Assembly (NCBI GenBank): GCA_937952345.1
Contig: CALFYN010000169.1
Span: 1-23,910 of the forward strand
Origin: an uncultured Acidobacteriota bacterium
GTDB taxonomy: Bacteria; Acidobacteriota; Terriglobia; Bryobacterales; Bryobacteraceae
Length of the DNA: 23,910 nt
Direction of reading: 5' to 3'
Both the position numbers and the translations under genes were made by a program. Positions 16,291-23,910 of this stretch are shown here, piece after piece. How positions within the stretch are numbered: the first letter of the stretch is position 1; every line of letters starts with the position of its first letter. The notes beneath the pieces are model-generated. The model was not told the origin of the DNA. It searched no databases and was given only the letters and a program-made list of their open reading frames with translations.

Positions 16291-17709
16291 ATGCTCACGC
16301 GCCGTCTTTTCCTCGCATCACTCTCCGCCGCGGCCACCGCCTCCGCCGCTACCCCCGTCAACTTCGTCTTCATCCTCGCCGACGACTACGGCTGGACCGA
16401 CACCTCCTACAACGGCAGCAAATTCTACGAAACCCCGAACATCGATCGCCTCGCCAAATCCGGCATGATCTTCACCGACGGCTATTCGGCCAGCCCCGTC
16501 TGTTCTCCTACGCGCTCGGCCGTCATGACCGGCAAGTATCCCGCCCGTCTCCATCTCACCAGCCACCTGCAGGGCGCCAGCAATCGCTTTCACTTCACCA
16601 AGGTCATTCAGCCGAACGCCCGCCTCGCCCTTCCGCTCGAAGAAATCACCATCGCCGAAGTCCTTCGCAAGAAGGGATACCGCACAGCCTGCGTCGGCAA
16701 ATGGCACCTCGGCGCGAAAGGCTTCCTTCCCACCGACCAGGGCTTCGACGTCATGCACGCGGGCGATGAAGCCGGCTCCACCTCCAACTTCTTCTATCCC
16801 CAATGGAAGACCAAGATCAATCTCGAAGGCAAGGAAGGCGACTACCTCACCGATCGCCTCACCACCCTCGCCATCGAATTCATCGAAGAAAACAAGTCCC
16901 GCCCCTTCTTCCTCTACCTGCCGCACTTCGCCGTCCATACCCCTATCCACGCCAAGGCGGAAAAAATCCGTAAGTACGAAGCCAAGTCAGATCCCAAAAA
17001 TCCCCAGAACTACGCCGACTACGCCGCCATGATCGAAAGCCTCGATGAAAGCGTCGGCCGCATCCTCGACACTCTCGACCGCCTCAATCTCACCGCCAAC
17101 ACTATGGTCGTTTTCACAGCCGACAACGGTGGCGTCACATCGCTCGAATGGAAGAAACGCCCCATCACCTCGAATCTCCCCCTGCGCGTCGGCAAAGGCC
17201 ACACCTACGAAGGCGGCATCCGGGTCCCCACCATCGTCCGTCTCCCCGGCGTCACCAAGCCCGGCAGCGTCAGCCACGTCCCCATCCTCAGCACTGACTA
17301 CGCACCAACCATGGCCGAACTCGCCGGCACCACCATGGGCAACATCGACGGCAAGAGCTTCGTCAAAGCCCTGCACGGCGCATCCAACATCGGACGAAAC
17401 GAAATCTTCTGGCACTATCCGCACTACAGCCCGCAACTCGGCAAGCCCTCCGCCGCCATCCGCCGTGGCGATGACAAGCTCATCCTCTTCTTCGAAGACA
17501 ATCACGTCGAACTCTACAATCTCAAATCCGACATCGGCGAAAAGAACGACCTCGCCGCAGCCCAACCGCAAAAAGCCGCGTCCATGAAGAAGCGCCTCGA
17601 AGAGTGGCTGCGCGAAACCAACGCCCAGATTCCGAAGCCCAACCCCAATCACGACCCCGCGCGCGAGCGCCAACCCGGTCCTCCCTCCGGCCCGGTCACT
17701 GCGAAGTAA
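16291..17709 (+). CDS. Exported formylglycine-dependent sulfatase
   Basis: A 472-aa sulfatase of the alkaline phosphatase superfamily. The Cys to be converted to formylglycine is C71 in CSPTR (R75), followed by the second conserved element MTGKYPARL. Metal and active-site residues visible: D31/D32 (LADDYGW), K137 and H139 (GKWHLG), H216 (FAVHTP), D278/N279 (TADNGG) and K302 (GKGHTYEGG). It releases sulfate from an organic sulfate ester, often a sulfated polysaccharide, in the periplasm or outside. The N-terminus TRRLFLASLSAAATASA is twin-arginine-like. In-frame sequence upstream of 16291 crosses the divergent promoter and is not part of the gene. The next gene starts 4 bp after its stop. No sulfatase-maturing enzyme is in the window. 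Confidence 0.94.
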   Translation: MLTRRLFLASLSAAATASAATPVNFVFILADDYGWTDTSYNGSKFYETPNIDRLAKSGMIFTDGYSASPVCSPTRSAVMTGKYPARLHLTSHLQGASNRFHFTKVIQPNARLALPLEEITIAEVLRKKGYRTACVGKWHLGAKGFLPTDQGFDVMHAGDEAGSTSNFFYPQWKTKINLEGKEGDYLTDRLTTLAIEFIEENKSRPFFLYLPHFAVHTPIHAKAEKIRKYEAKSDPKNPQNYADYAAMIESLDESVGRILDTLDRLNLTANTMVVFTADNGGVTSLEWKKRPITSNLPLRVGKGHTYEGGIRVPTIVRLPGVTKPGSVSHVPILSTDYAPTMAELAGTTMGNIDGKSFVKALHGASNIGRNEIFWHYPHYSPQLGKPSAAIRRGDDKLILFFEDNHVELYNLKSDIGEKNDLAAAQPQKAASMKKRLEEWLRETNAQIPKPNPNHDPARERQPGPPSGPVTAK

Positions 17710-17713
17710 TCCC

Positions 17714-19924
17714 ATGCGCGCGCTCCTCCTGTTCGCCTCTCTCCCGCTCGCCGCGGCCGATATCCAGCCGCTGCTCGACAAATACTGTGCCCGCTGCCAC
17801 GGCGCGCAAGCGCAGACTGCCGGCATCAATTTCGCCCTCACATCCACGCTCCAAAACCCCATCGTCCTCCGCAAAGCGCTCCGCGTCGTGCGCGAAAACG
17901 AGATGCCGCCTGCCGGCCTCCAGCCCACCACCGAAGAGCGCGAATCCATCGTTCACTGGATCGAATCCGAAATCCGTAAAGAGGCCTCCGCCAAGCCCAA
18001 AGCCGGACACGTCACCCTCCCCCGCCTCAATCGCGTTGAATACAACAACACCATTCGCGATCTCACCGGCATCGACCTCCGCCCCGCCGATACCTTCCCC
18101 ATCGATCCTCCCGGCGAAAGCGGATTCAACAACGACCGCGAAGGCCTCTTCGTTTCCCCGCTACTCATCGAAAAGTACCTCGCCTCCGCAAACTACATCG
18201 TCGACGAAGTCGTTGCCGCCTACCGCAGCCGCGGCCCCTTCACCCATGTGCTCGAAGTCGAGAACATGCGCAACACCGAAACCGGATCGCCCAAGAAGCC
18301 CTACGGCTATGACGTCACCGTGGTGCAAAACACCATCTACGAGTACCTGAAACTCCCGCGCACCGGTGTCTACCGCTTCACCGTAAAGGCCTGGGGTAAG
18401 CCGGGTAAACAGGGAATCCCCGGCGTCACCGTCCGCCTCGATGGCGAATTCGTCGGGCAATCCGCCGTTACCGCCACCGCCGAAACCCCTGGCCAATACG
18501 TCTTCGAAGCCCCCGCCAAACGCGGCAGCCGCCGTCTTAGCCTGCACTTCTATAACGCCCGCCCTCAAATCGCCAACGTCAACGGAGCACAAGGCGCAGT
18601 GCTCTCCCTCGACTCCATCACCGTCCAATCCCCTGGCAGCACGCAATCCGTCTTCGCCGAAAATCTGTCCGCCAAAACCGCCCGCGCCACCATCGATCAA
18701 TTCGCCGCCAGGGCATGGCGCCGGCCGCTCGACAAATCGGAAATATCCTCCCTCCACCGCATCTACGCCCAGGCCGCTTCCAATCAAGCCCCCGTCGAAG
18801 AAGCCATCGGCACGGCCCTGAAAGCCGTCCTCGTCTCCCCCAACTTCCTCTTCCGCCTGGAATCGAGCCCCACCGGCGACTCCGCCCAAAAACTTACAGA
18901 CTACGAACTCGCCTCGCGCCTTTCCTATTTCCTTTGGCAATCCATGCCCGATGAAGAACTCCGCCAACTCGCCCGCGCCAGGAAACTCTCCCAGCCTCGC
19001 ATCCTCGCCCAGCAGGCCGCGCGCATGTTGAAAGACGCCAAAGCCGATTCCTTCGTCGATCAGTTCTTCTCCCAATGGCTCGGCTTCAGCGAACTCGCGC
19101 GCACCGGCGGCCCCGACCGCACCGCCTTCCCTTTCTTCAATGACGCTCTCCGCCAATCCATGCTCGATGAATCGGCTCACTTCTTCCGCTCCATCCTCAA
19201 GGAAGACTCCAGCCTCCTCCAATTGATCGATGCCCGCTACACCTTCCTCAACGAACAACTCGCCCGCCATTATCAAATCCCCGGCATCACCGGCACGGAA
19301 ATGCGCCGCGTCGAACTCACCGACCCGCGCCGCGGTGGAGTCGTCGGCATGGCCAGCACGCTCACCGCGACATCGCTGCCCGTGCGCACCAGCCCTGTCC
19401 TTCGCGGCAAGTGGATTCTCGAAGTCCTGCTCGGCGAAAAACTCCCGCCGCCGCCCGCCAACGCCGGCGACCTCCCCGAGCCTTCGAAAGAAACCGCGCA
19501 AATGACCCTCCGCCAGCGCTTCGAAATGCATCGCAAAGCCCCGCAGTGCGCCTCCTGCCACAACCGCATCGATCCCCTCGGCTACGGCCTCGAAAACTTC
19601 GACGCCACCGGCCGCTGGCGCGACAAAGACAACGGCCAGCCCGTCGATTCCGAAGGCGTCCTTCGCACCGGCGAAACATTCCGCGGCCCCGTCGAACTCA
19701 AGCAGATCCTCCTTGCCCGCAAGGATGCCTTTGCCCGCAACCTCGCCGGCCGCGCCCTCTCCTTTGCACTCGGCCGCGATTTGCGATATTTTGACGATAC
19801 TGCTGTAGATAAGATTGCCAAGGAGCTGATAAGTGGTGGCTGGCGTCCCTCTGTCCTCGTGTCCGCAATCGCCCAAAGCTATCCATTTCAAAATCAGCAA
19901 GCCGTAAAGGAACAATCCGAATGA
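17714..19924 (+). CDS. DUF1592-type secreted protein with two c-heme motifs (PSD/PSCyt domain architecture)
   Basis: A 736-aa exported protein (signal MRALLLFASLPLAAA). Domain order by recognition: N-terminal cytochrome-like segment with heme motif C25-x-x-C28-H29; DUF1587/PSD3 (about 102-165, LNRVEYNNTIRDLTG); a beta-sandwich of carbohydrate-binding-module type (about 200-300, inferred from YRFTVKAWG and LDGEFVG strands); DUF1595/PSD5 (about 320-385); DUF1592/PSD4 (about 393-520); DUF1588/PSCyt3 (about 538-640) with second heme motif C612-x-x-C615-H616 (CASCHNRIDPLGYG); and DUF1585/PSD2 (about 655-730). The family is abundant in Planctomycetes and Acidobacteria and presumed to be a periplasmic redox or carbohydrate-modifying enzyme of unknown reaction. 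It overlaps the DUF1552 gene by 4 bp (ATGA), the usual partner arrangement. Confidence 0.93.
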   Translation: MRALLLFASLPLAAADIQPLLDKYCARCHGAQAQTAGINFALTSTLQNPIVLRKALRVVRENEMPPAGLQPTTEERESIVHWIESEIRKEASAKPKAGHVTLPRLNRVEYNNTIRDLTGIDLRPADTFPIDPPGESGFNNDREGLFVSPLLIEKYLASANYIVDEVVAAYRSRGPFTHVLEVENMRNTETGSPKKPYGYDVTVVQNTIYEYLKLPRTGVYRFTVKAWGKPGKQGIPGVTVRLDGEFVGQSAVTATAETPGQYVFEAPAKRGSRRLSLHFYNARPQIANVNGAQGAVLSLDSITVQSPGSTQSVFAENLSAKTARATIDQFAARAWRRPLDKSEISSLHRIYAQAASNQAPVEEAIGTALKAVLVSPNFLFRLESSPTGDSAQKLTDYELASRLSYFLWQSMPDEELRQLARARKLSQPRILAQQAARMLKDAKADSFVDQFFSQWLGFSELARTGGPDRTAFPFFNDALRQSMLDESAHFFRSILKEDSSLLQLIDARYTFLNEQLARHYQIPGITGTEMRRVELTDPRRGGVVGMASTLTATSLPVRTSPVLRGKWILEVLLGEKLPPPPANAGDLPEPSKETAQMTLRQRFEMHRKAPQCASCHNRIDPLGYGLENFDATGRWRDKDNGQPVDSEGVLRTGETFRGPVELKQILLARKDAFARNLAGRALSFALGRDLRYFDDTAVDKIAKELISGGWRPSVLVSAIAQSYPFQNQQAVKEQSE

Positions 19925-21225
19925 GCGTACTCGACAGGCGAACAGTGTTGCGCGGCATGGCCGCCGCCGTAGGTCTGCCCTATCTCGAAGCAATGACTCC
20001 GGCCCGCACCTCCGCCGCCGAAGCCCCCAAGCGCTTCGTCACCTTGTTCCAGCCCAACGGCGTCTACCCGCCGGCATGGGACGTCAAGGGCATGGGCGCT
20101 GACTACGAATTCTCCCCCATCCTCGAACCGCTCCGCGCCCACCGCAAAGACATTCAGATCATTTCCAACCTTGGCACCAACGCCAAGGGACACGTCGCCG
20201 CCACCAGCGCCGTCCTCACCGGTACTCCTCTCCAGGTCACGGCCAACGACCCCGCCTTCGTCCCCAAGATGGGCATCTCCATCGATCAACTCCTCGCCCA
20301 GAAACTCGGCCGGCAAACCCGCCTCGCCTCGCTCGAACTCGGCACCGAACCACCCCGTGCCGGCGGCGAAAATAACCTCCCCATCTCCTTCGCCAGCACC
20401 GTAAGCTGGAGCGGGCCCAGCACCAAAGTCGATCCCGAAATCAGCCCCCGCGCCGTCTTCGATCGCCTCTTCGGCTCGAAAGACCTCCGCCAGTCCGCAC
20501 TCGAAAACAAAAGCCTCCTCGATCGCATCCTCGAAGATTCCAAAAAGCTCTCACGCAAAGTGAGCGCCGCCGACCGCCGCAAGCTCGACGAGTATCTCAC
20601 CAGCGTCCGCGATGTCGAACAACGCGTCGAACGCACCCTCGCCCCTGCCCCCGAAACCGGCTGGAAGCCGCTCACCAAAGTCACAATGGAGCCGCCTCCC
20701 GAAGGCATCCCCTCCAAGCGCGACATCCATCTCAAGCTCATGATGGACATCCTGCTGCTTGCCCTCCAGACCGATTCCACCCGCATCGTCACTCTCATGA
20801 TGGCCCACGGCTTCTCCCGCCAGAACTTCAGCTTCCTCGATGGCGTCAAAGGCGATCACCACTCCATCTCGCATCACAAGGAATCGCCCGAACTCACACT
20901 CCCCTACACCATCGTCAGCCGCTGGTACATTTCGCAATACGCCTACTTGATCGAACGCATGAAGCAAATCGACGAAGGCGGCACATCGCTCCTCGATCGC
21001 TCCATCGTGCTCTACGCCTGCGAACTCCGCGATGGCAACGGCCACACCACCCGCAATCTCCCCGTCGTCGTCGCCGGACGCGCCGGCGGATTGAAGCCCG
21101 GACGCCACGTCGTTCTTCCGGCTAACACGCCGCTCGCCAATCTCCACCTCACGCTCGCCCAGCGCATGGGCCTCGAGTTGGAGAAATTCAACACCAGCAC
21201 CGGCGTGCTCACCGATCTCGCCTAG
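19921..21225 (+). CDS. DUF1552 (HXXSHH) secreted protein
   Basis: A 434-aa protein whose naming motif is intact: H314-S-I-S317-H318-H319, directly after the GDH stretch. The overall order (FQPNGVYPPAWDVKG near 43, SNLGTNAKGHVAATSAVLTG near 82-101, DPEISPRAVFDRLFG, YACELRDGNGHTTRNLPVVVAG) fits the family, which is structurally related to the alkaline-phosphatase/sulfatase-like DUF1501 proteins (established only at family level). The N-terminus DRRTVLRGMAAAVGLP has the RR and hydrophobic run of a possible Tat signal. It is translationally coupled to the DUF1592 gene. The function of the pair is unknown; a shared role in polymer attack is an inference from the neighbouring sulfatase and phosphoesterase. 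Confidence 0.93.
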   Translation: MSVLDRRTVLRGMAAAVGLPYLEAMTPARTSAAEAPKRFVTLFQPNGVYPPAWDVKGMGADYEFSPILEPLRAHRKDIQIISNLGTNAKGHVAATSAVLTGTPLQVTANDPAFVPKMGISIDQLLAQKLGRQTRLASLELGTEPPRAGGENNLPISFASTVSWSGPSTKVDPEISPRAVFDRLFGSKDLRQSALENKSLLDRILEDSKKLSRKVSAADRRKLDEYLTSVRDVEQRVERTLAPAPETGWKPLTKVTMEPPPEGIPSKRDIHLKLMMDILLLALQTDSTRIVTLMMAHGFSRQNFSFLDGVKGDHHSISHHKESPELTLPYTIVSRWYISQYAYLIERMKQIDEGGTSLLDRSIVLYACELRDGNGHTTRNLPVVVAGRAGGLKPGRHVVLPANTPLANLHLTLAQRMGLELEKFNTSTGVLTDLA

Positions 21226-21261
21226 AAACACAACCGTCATCCCTCGGCAACATGTTTCAGA

Positions 21262-21267
21262 TACACT
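21262..21267 (+). promoter_or_regulatory. Candidate -10 box TACACT, leaderless, for the propeller-phosphoesterase
   Basis: TACACT, the 7-nt spacer CTGAAGC, then ATG 21275. The 49-bp gap after DUF1552 is the widest inside this gene cluster and has no Shine-Dalgarno site or terminator, so this may be an internal promoter. Confidence 0.35.
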
Positions 21268-21274
21268 CTGAAGC

Positions 21275-23728
21275 ATGATCCGCCACGCGCTTCTCGTTGT
21301 CCTGAGTCTCGCACTCGCCGCCCAAACCCCGAAGATCACGCCCACCGGAGCCGAACTTCCCAACGGCTGGAAGCTCACGCCCGTGGGCCGCCACACGCCA
21401 TCCTCGGACTACGTACTCAACGTCCAACAAGCCCCCGACGGCAAAGCGCTCGTCGGCCTCCACTCCGGATTCAACCCGCACGGCCTCGCCGTGGTCGATC
21501 CCACCACATCCGAAATCGTCCAGCGCATCCCGCAGAAGTCCGCCTGGTTCGGCATGGCTTGGTCCCCCGATGGCAAACGCCTCTACGTCTCCGGAGGCAA
21601 CGGCAACTCGCGCCGCGATCCTGCTGCCTCACCCGTCTACGCCTACACCTATCAAAACGGCCGCCTCAGCGACAAACCTGTGCAGGAATACAAGCACCAC
21701 CTCGCCGTCAATCAGATCTATTGGTCCGGACTCGTCCACCATCCCTCCAAGCCCATCCTCTACGCCGCCAATCGCCACACCGAGCGCGCCACCCCCGGCC
21801 ACATCGTAGCCTTCGACACCAACACCGGCCAGCGTCTCGCCGAATTCAAAGTCGAAGTCGCCCCCTACGACCTCATCCTTGATGCCCAGGCCAAACGCCT
21901 CTTCGTCTCCAATTGGGCCAGCCGCTCCATCAGCGTCATCGATCTGGAAGCCAACAAAGTCGCCGCCACCATCGCCGTCGGCCACAACCCCAACGACATG
22001 GTCATCGCCCCCGACGGACGCCTGTTCGTCGCCTGTGGCAATGAGAACAGTGTCTACGTCATCGACACCAAAAAATTTCGTGCCATCGAAAAGATCAACA
22101 CCGCCATGCACCCGCAGGCGCCCGTCGGCTCCACGCCCAATGCGCTCGCCCTCGATCCATCCGCTAAATTCCTCTACGTCGCCAACGCCGACAACAACAA
22201 CATCGCCGTTATCCACGTCGGCGAAGAAGAAGAATCCAACGTCATGGGCTTCATCCCATCGCCCTGGTATCCCTCCGCCCTTCAGGTCAGCAAGGACGGC
22301 AAATTCCTATTCGTAGGCACATCCAAAGGCATGGGCGGCTACTCCAACGAACGTGGTCCCCACAGCCCGCTCGCCGCGTCCGGCGAAGCAGGGAAGGGAA
22401 GCGTCAAAAGCCTCCAGCGCGGCAGCATCGGCGTCGTCCCACTCTCCAACCTCAAAAACCAGATCAAGGAGTGGACCCGCCAGGCCATGGCAAACTCCCC
22501 CTATCACGACGACCTGCTCTCCCAGGCCAAGCCCAACACTACCGGCGCTTCCATCGTCCCCTCCCAAGTCGGCGCCGGCTCCCCCATCAAGCACGTCATC
22601 TACATCATCAAAGAGAACCGCACCTACGATCAGGTCTTCGGCGACATACCCAAAGGCAACGGCGATCCGCGCATCACCATCTTCGGCCGCGACGTCACGC
22701 CCAACCACCACAAGATCGCCGAGGAATTCGTCCTCCTCGATAACCTCTATTGCGATGGCGAAGTCAGCGTCGATGGCCACTCCTGGTCGAACTCCGCCTA
22801 CGCCACCGACTTCAACGAAAAACTCTGGCCCCCCAACTACGGCGGCATTTCTCAGGCTCTCCCCACTGCCGCGCACGCCCCCAGTTCCGGCCAACTTTGG
22901 GATCTCGCCGCCCGCAAAGGACTCACCTATCGCAGCTACGGCGAGTACGCCCAGCGTGTCAGCGACGGCGGACGCATGTACATGGATGCCGCATCCGGCG
23001 TCGGCGGACTCGTCGGCCACGTCAGCCCGAACTACAAACTCCCCGGCATGCGCGACACCGACAACGCCAAAGCCTTCCTTGAGGAATTCGAAGAGTACGA
23101 AAAGAACTTCAACGAAACCGATCCCAACAAGCGCCTTCCCAACTACATCGTCATGAGCCTCGGCGAAGACCACACCGTCGGCACTTCTCCCGGACGTCCC
23201 ACACCGCGTGCCGCCGTCGCCTCTAATGACTACGCCGTCGGTATGATCGTCGATCGCGTCACCCGCTCCCCTTACTGGAAAGAAACAGCCATCTTCATCA
23301 TCGAAGACGACGCTCAGGACGGCTCCGATCACGTCGATGCCCGCCGCACCATCGGCCTCATCATCAGTCCCTACACCAAGCGCAAGGCCCTCGACTCCAC
23401 TCTCTACACCACCTCCTCCATGCTTCGCACCATGGAACTCCTCCTCGGCCTCCCGCCCATGACGCAGTACGACGCCGCTGCCACACCCATGTACGCCAGC
23501 TTCACTGACAAACCCGACCTCACTCCCTACACCCACGAAAAACCCCGCATCGACATCAATCAACTGAACACCGCCCAAGCCTGGGGTGCCGGAGCCAGCC
23601 TCGCCATGGACTTCTCTGAATACGACCGCACGCCCATGTTCGCCCTCAACGAAATCATCTGGAAGAGCATCAAGGGCGCGGATTCCGAAATGCCATTGCC
23701 CGTGCGCCGCTTCCACTTCCGCAAGTAA
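21275..23728 (+). CDS. YncE-like beta-propeller fused to a PF04185-type phosphoesterase
   Basis: An 817-aa exported protein (signal MIRHALLVVLSLALAAQ). Residues about 30-400 form a YncE/lactonase-like propeller with repeated blades (YVANADNNNIAVIHV; VSNWASRSISVIDLEANKV; MVIAPDGRLFVACGN). Residues about 435-790 form a phosphoesterase domain of the PF04185 family (phospholipase C/acid phosphatase group): E447 in IYIIKENRTYD, the D-rich GEVSVDGHSWS segment, and E677/D678/D679 with D685-H686 in EDDAQDGSDHVDARRT. Where relatives usually read DAHR there is R690. Likely periplasmic or extracellular cleavage of phosphate esters. The propeller may bind ligand. It lies 49 bp after DUF1552 and 5 bp before the esterase gene. 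The fusion architecture is common in Acidobacteria (from memory). Confidence 0.9.
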   Translation: MIRHALLVVLSLALAAQTPKITPTGAELPNGWKLTPVGRHTPSSDYVLNVQQAPDGKALVGLHSGFNPHGLAVVDPTTSEIVQRIPQKSAWFGMAWSPDGKRLYVSGGNGNSRRDPAASPVYAYTYQNGRLSDKPVQEYKHHLAVNQIYWSGLVHHPSKPILYAANRHTERATPGHIVAFDTNTGQRLAEFKVEVAPYDLILDAQAKRLFVSNWASRSISVIDLEANKVAATIAVGHNPNDMVIAPDGRLFVACGNENSVYVIDTKKFRAIEKINTAMHPQAPVGSTPNALALDPSAKFLYVANADNNNIAVIHVGEEEESNVMGFIPSPWYPSALQVSKDGKFLFVGTSKGMGGYSNERGPHSPLAASGEAGKGSVKSLQRGSIGVVPLSNLKNQIKEWTRQAMANSPYHDDLLSQAKPNTTGASIVPSQVGAGSPIKHVIYIIKENRTYDQVFGDIPKGNGDPRITIFGRDVTPNHHKIAEEFVLLDNLYCDGEVSVDGHSWSNSAYATDFNEKLWPPNYGGISQALPTAAHAPSSGQLWDLAARKGLTYRSYGEYAQRVSDGGRMYMDAASGVGGLVGHVSPNYKLPGMRDTDNAKAFLEEFEEYEKNFNETDPNKRLPNYIVMSLGEDHTVGTSPGRPTPRAAVASNDYAVGMIVDRVTRSPYWKETAIFIIEDDAQDGSDHVDARRTIGLIISPYTKRKALDSTLYTTSSMLRTMELLLGLPPMTQYDAAATPMYASFTDKPDLTPYTHEKPRIDINQLNTAQAWGAGASLAMDFSEYDRTPMFALNEIIWKSIKGADSEMPLPVRRFHFRK

Positions 23729-23733
23729 CGCCG

Positions 23734-23910
23734 ATGCTCACCCTGGCGCTTGCACTACGGTTTGCACTGTCCGCCCAGCAACTCACGCTGGGCACAGTGC
23801 CCTCCGATCTCGTGCCCGGCCCCGTGCCCTACGCCGTCCTCCTCCCCGAAGGACATACGCCCACTGCCGAATGGCCCGTCTTCCTCCTCCTCCACGGCGG
23901 CGGCGGAGAC
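23734..23910 (+). CDS. Exported esterase-like alpha/beta hydrolase, 3' truncated by the window end
   Basis: Only the first 59 codons are present. A signal peptide (MLTLALALRFALSAQQ) is followed by LGTVPSDLVPGPVPYAVLLP and WPVFLLLHGGGGD, which reads as the first strands and oxyanion-hole loop of an esterase-D/feruloyl-esterase-like (PF00756) hydrolase. The catalytic Ser, Asp and His lie beyond the window. It starts 5 bp after the phosphoesterase stop, with no Shine-Dalgarno site, so it is co-transcribed. A role in removing acyl or feruloyl-type esters from the same substrate is inferred from context only. Confidence 0.75.
   Translation, partial: MLTLALALRFALSAQQLTLGTVPSDLVPGPVPYAVLLPEGHTPTAEWPVFLLLHGGGGD

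Noticed and set aside
18161..19993. Minus-strand 610-aa frame antisense to the DUF1592 gene
   Set aside because: It is Gly/Ala/Glu/Asp-rich shadow sequence with no motif, whereas the plus-strand frame carries several Pfam-type domains.
22307..23716. Minus-strand 469-aa frame antisense to the phosphoesterase
   Set aside because: Val/Gly/Asp-rich low-complexity translation with no domain; a shadow of the real gene.

Overview
The window looks like chromosomal DNA of an acidobacterium, most like the Solibacter/Bryobacter type. This is an inference from gene content: an Oar-type TonB-dependent receptor with a carboxypeptidase-regulatory-like N-terminus, a DUF1592-type (PSD1-group) cytochrome paired with a DUF1552 (HXXSHH) protein, a propeller-phosphoesterase fusion, many secreted peptidases, and a tiny CxxC/CxxC zinc-ribbon protein. 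The DNA is GC-rich, and strong GC at third codon positions leaves many long but spurious antisense reading frames. I see no tRNA, rRNA, CRISPR array, transposase, integrase or phage gene. No gene-free stretch exceeds 300 bp.

Layout. (1) 2-1781, plus strand: the tail of an unknown gene, a single-receiver response regulator, a YajQ-family nucleotide-binding protein and a small alpha/beta hydrolase, packed with 1-8 bp gaps or overlaps. (2) 1795-3279, plus: an APC-superfamily amino acid permease. (3) 9029-3285, minus: a translationally coupled set of an exported protein of unknown function, an amidohydrolase, an S9 prolyl-oligopeptidase-family peptidase and an M20 peptidase. This set runs convergently into the permease with only 5 bp between them; together they suggest peptide breakdown and uptake. 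(4) 9030-10442: a patch of small genes (a 59-aa protein, a 62-aa zinc ribbon, a DUF937 protein), more AT-rich in its gaps and carrying three copies of the 8-mer GTACTAGC or its reverse complement. (5) 11504-10443, minus: an exported xylose-isomerase-like TIM-barrel protein; then a small helical plus-strand ORF at 11580. (6) 16202-11803, minus: an outer-membrane TonB-dependent receptor coupled to a secreted TolB/oligogalacturonate-lyase-like propeller. (7) 16291-23910, plus, divergent from (6): a sulfatase, a DUF1592 multi-heme-motif protein, a DUF1552 protein, a YncE-like propeller fused to a PF04185 phosphoesterase, and the start of an esterase cut by the window end.

Blocks 6 and 7 share an 88-bp divergent promoter region. 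They look like one locus for binding, importing and de-esterifying (sulfate, phosphate, carboxyl ester) an unidentified polymer or other large substrate. The most unusual regulatory signal is that four genes without a visible Shine-Dalgarno site have a TANNNT box ending exactly 7 nt before the ATG, as expected for leaderless mRNAs.
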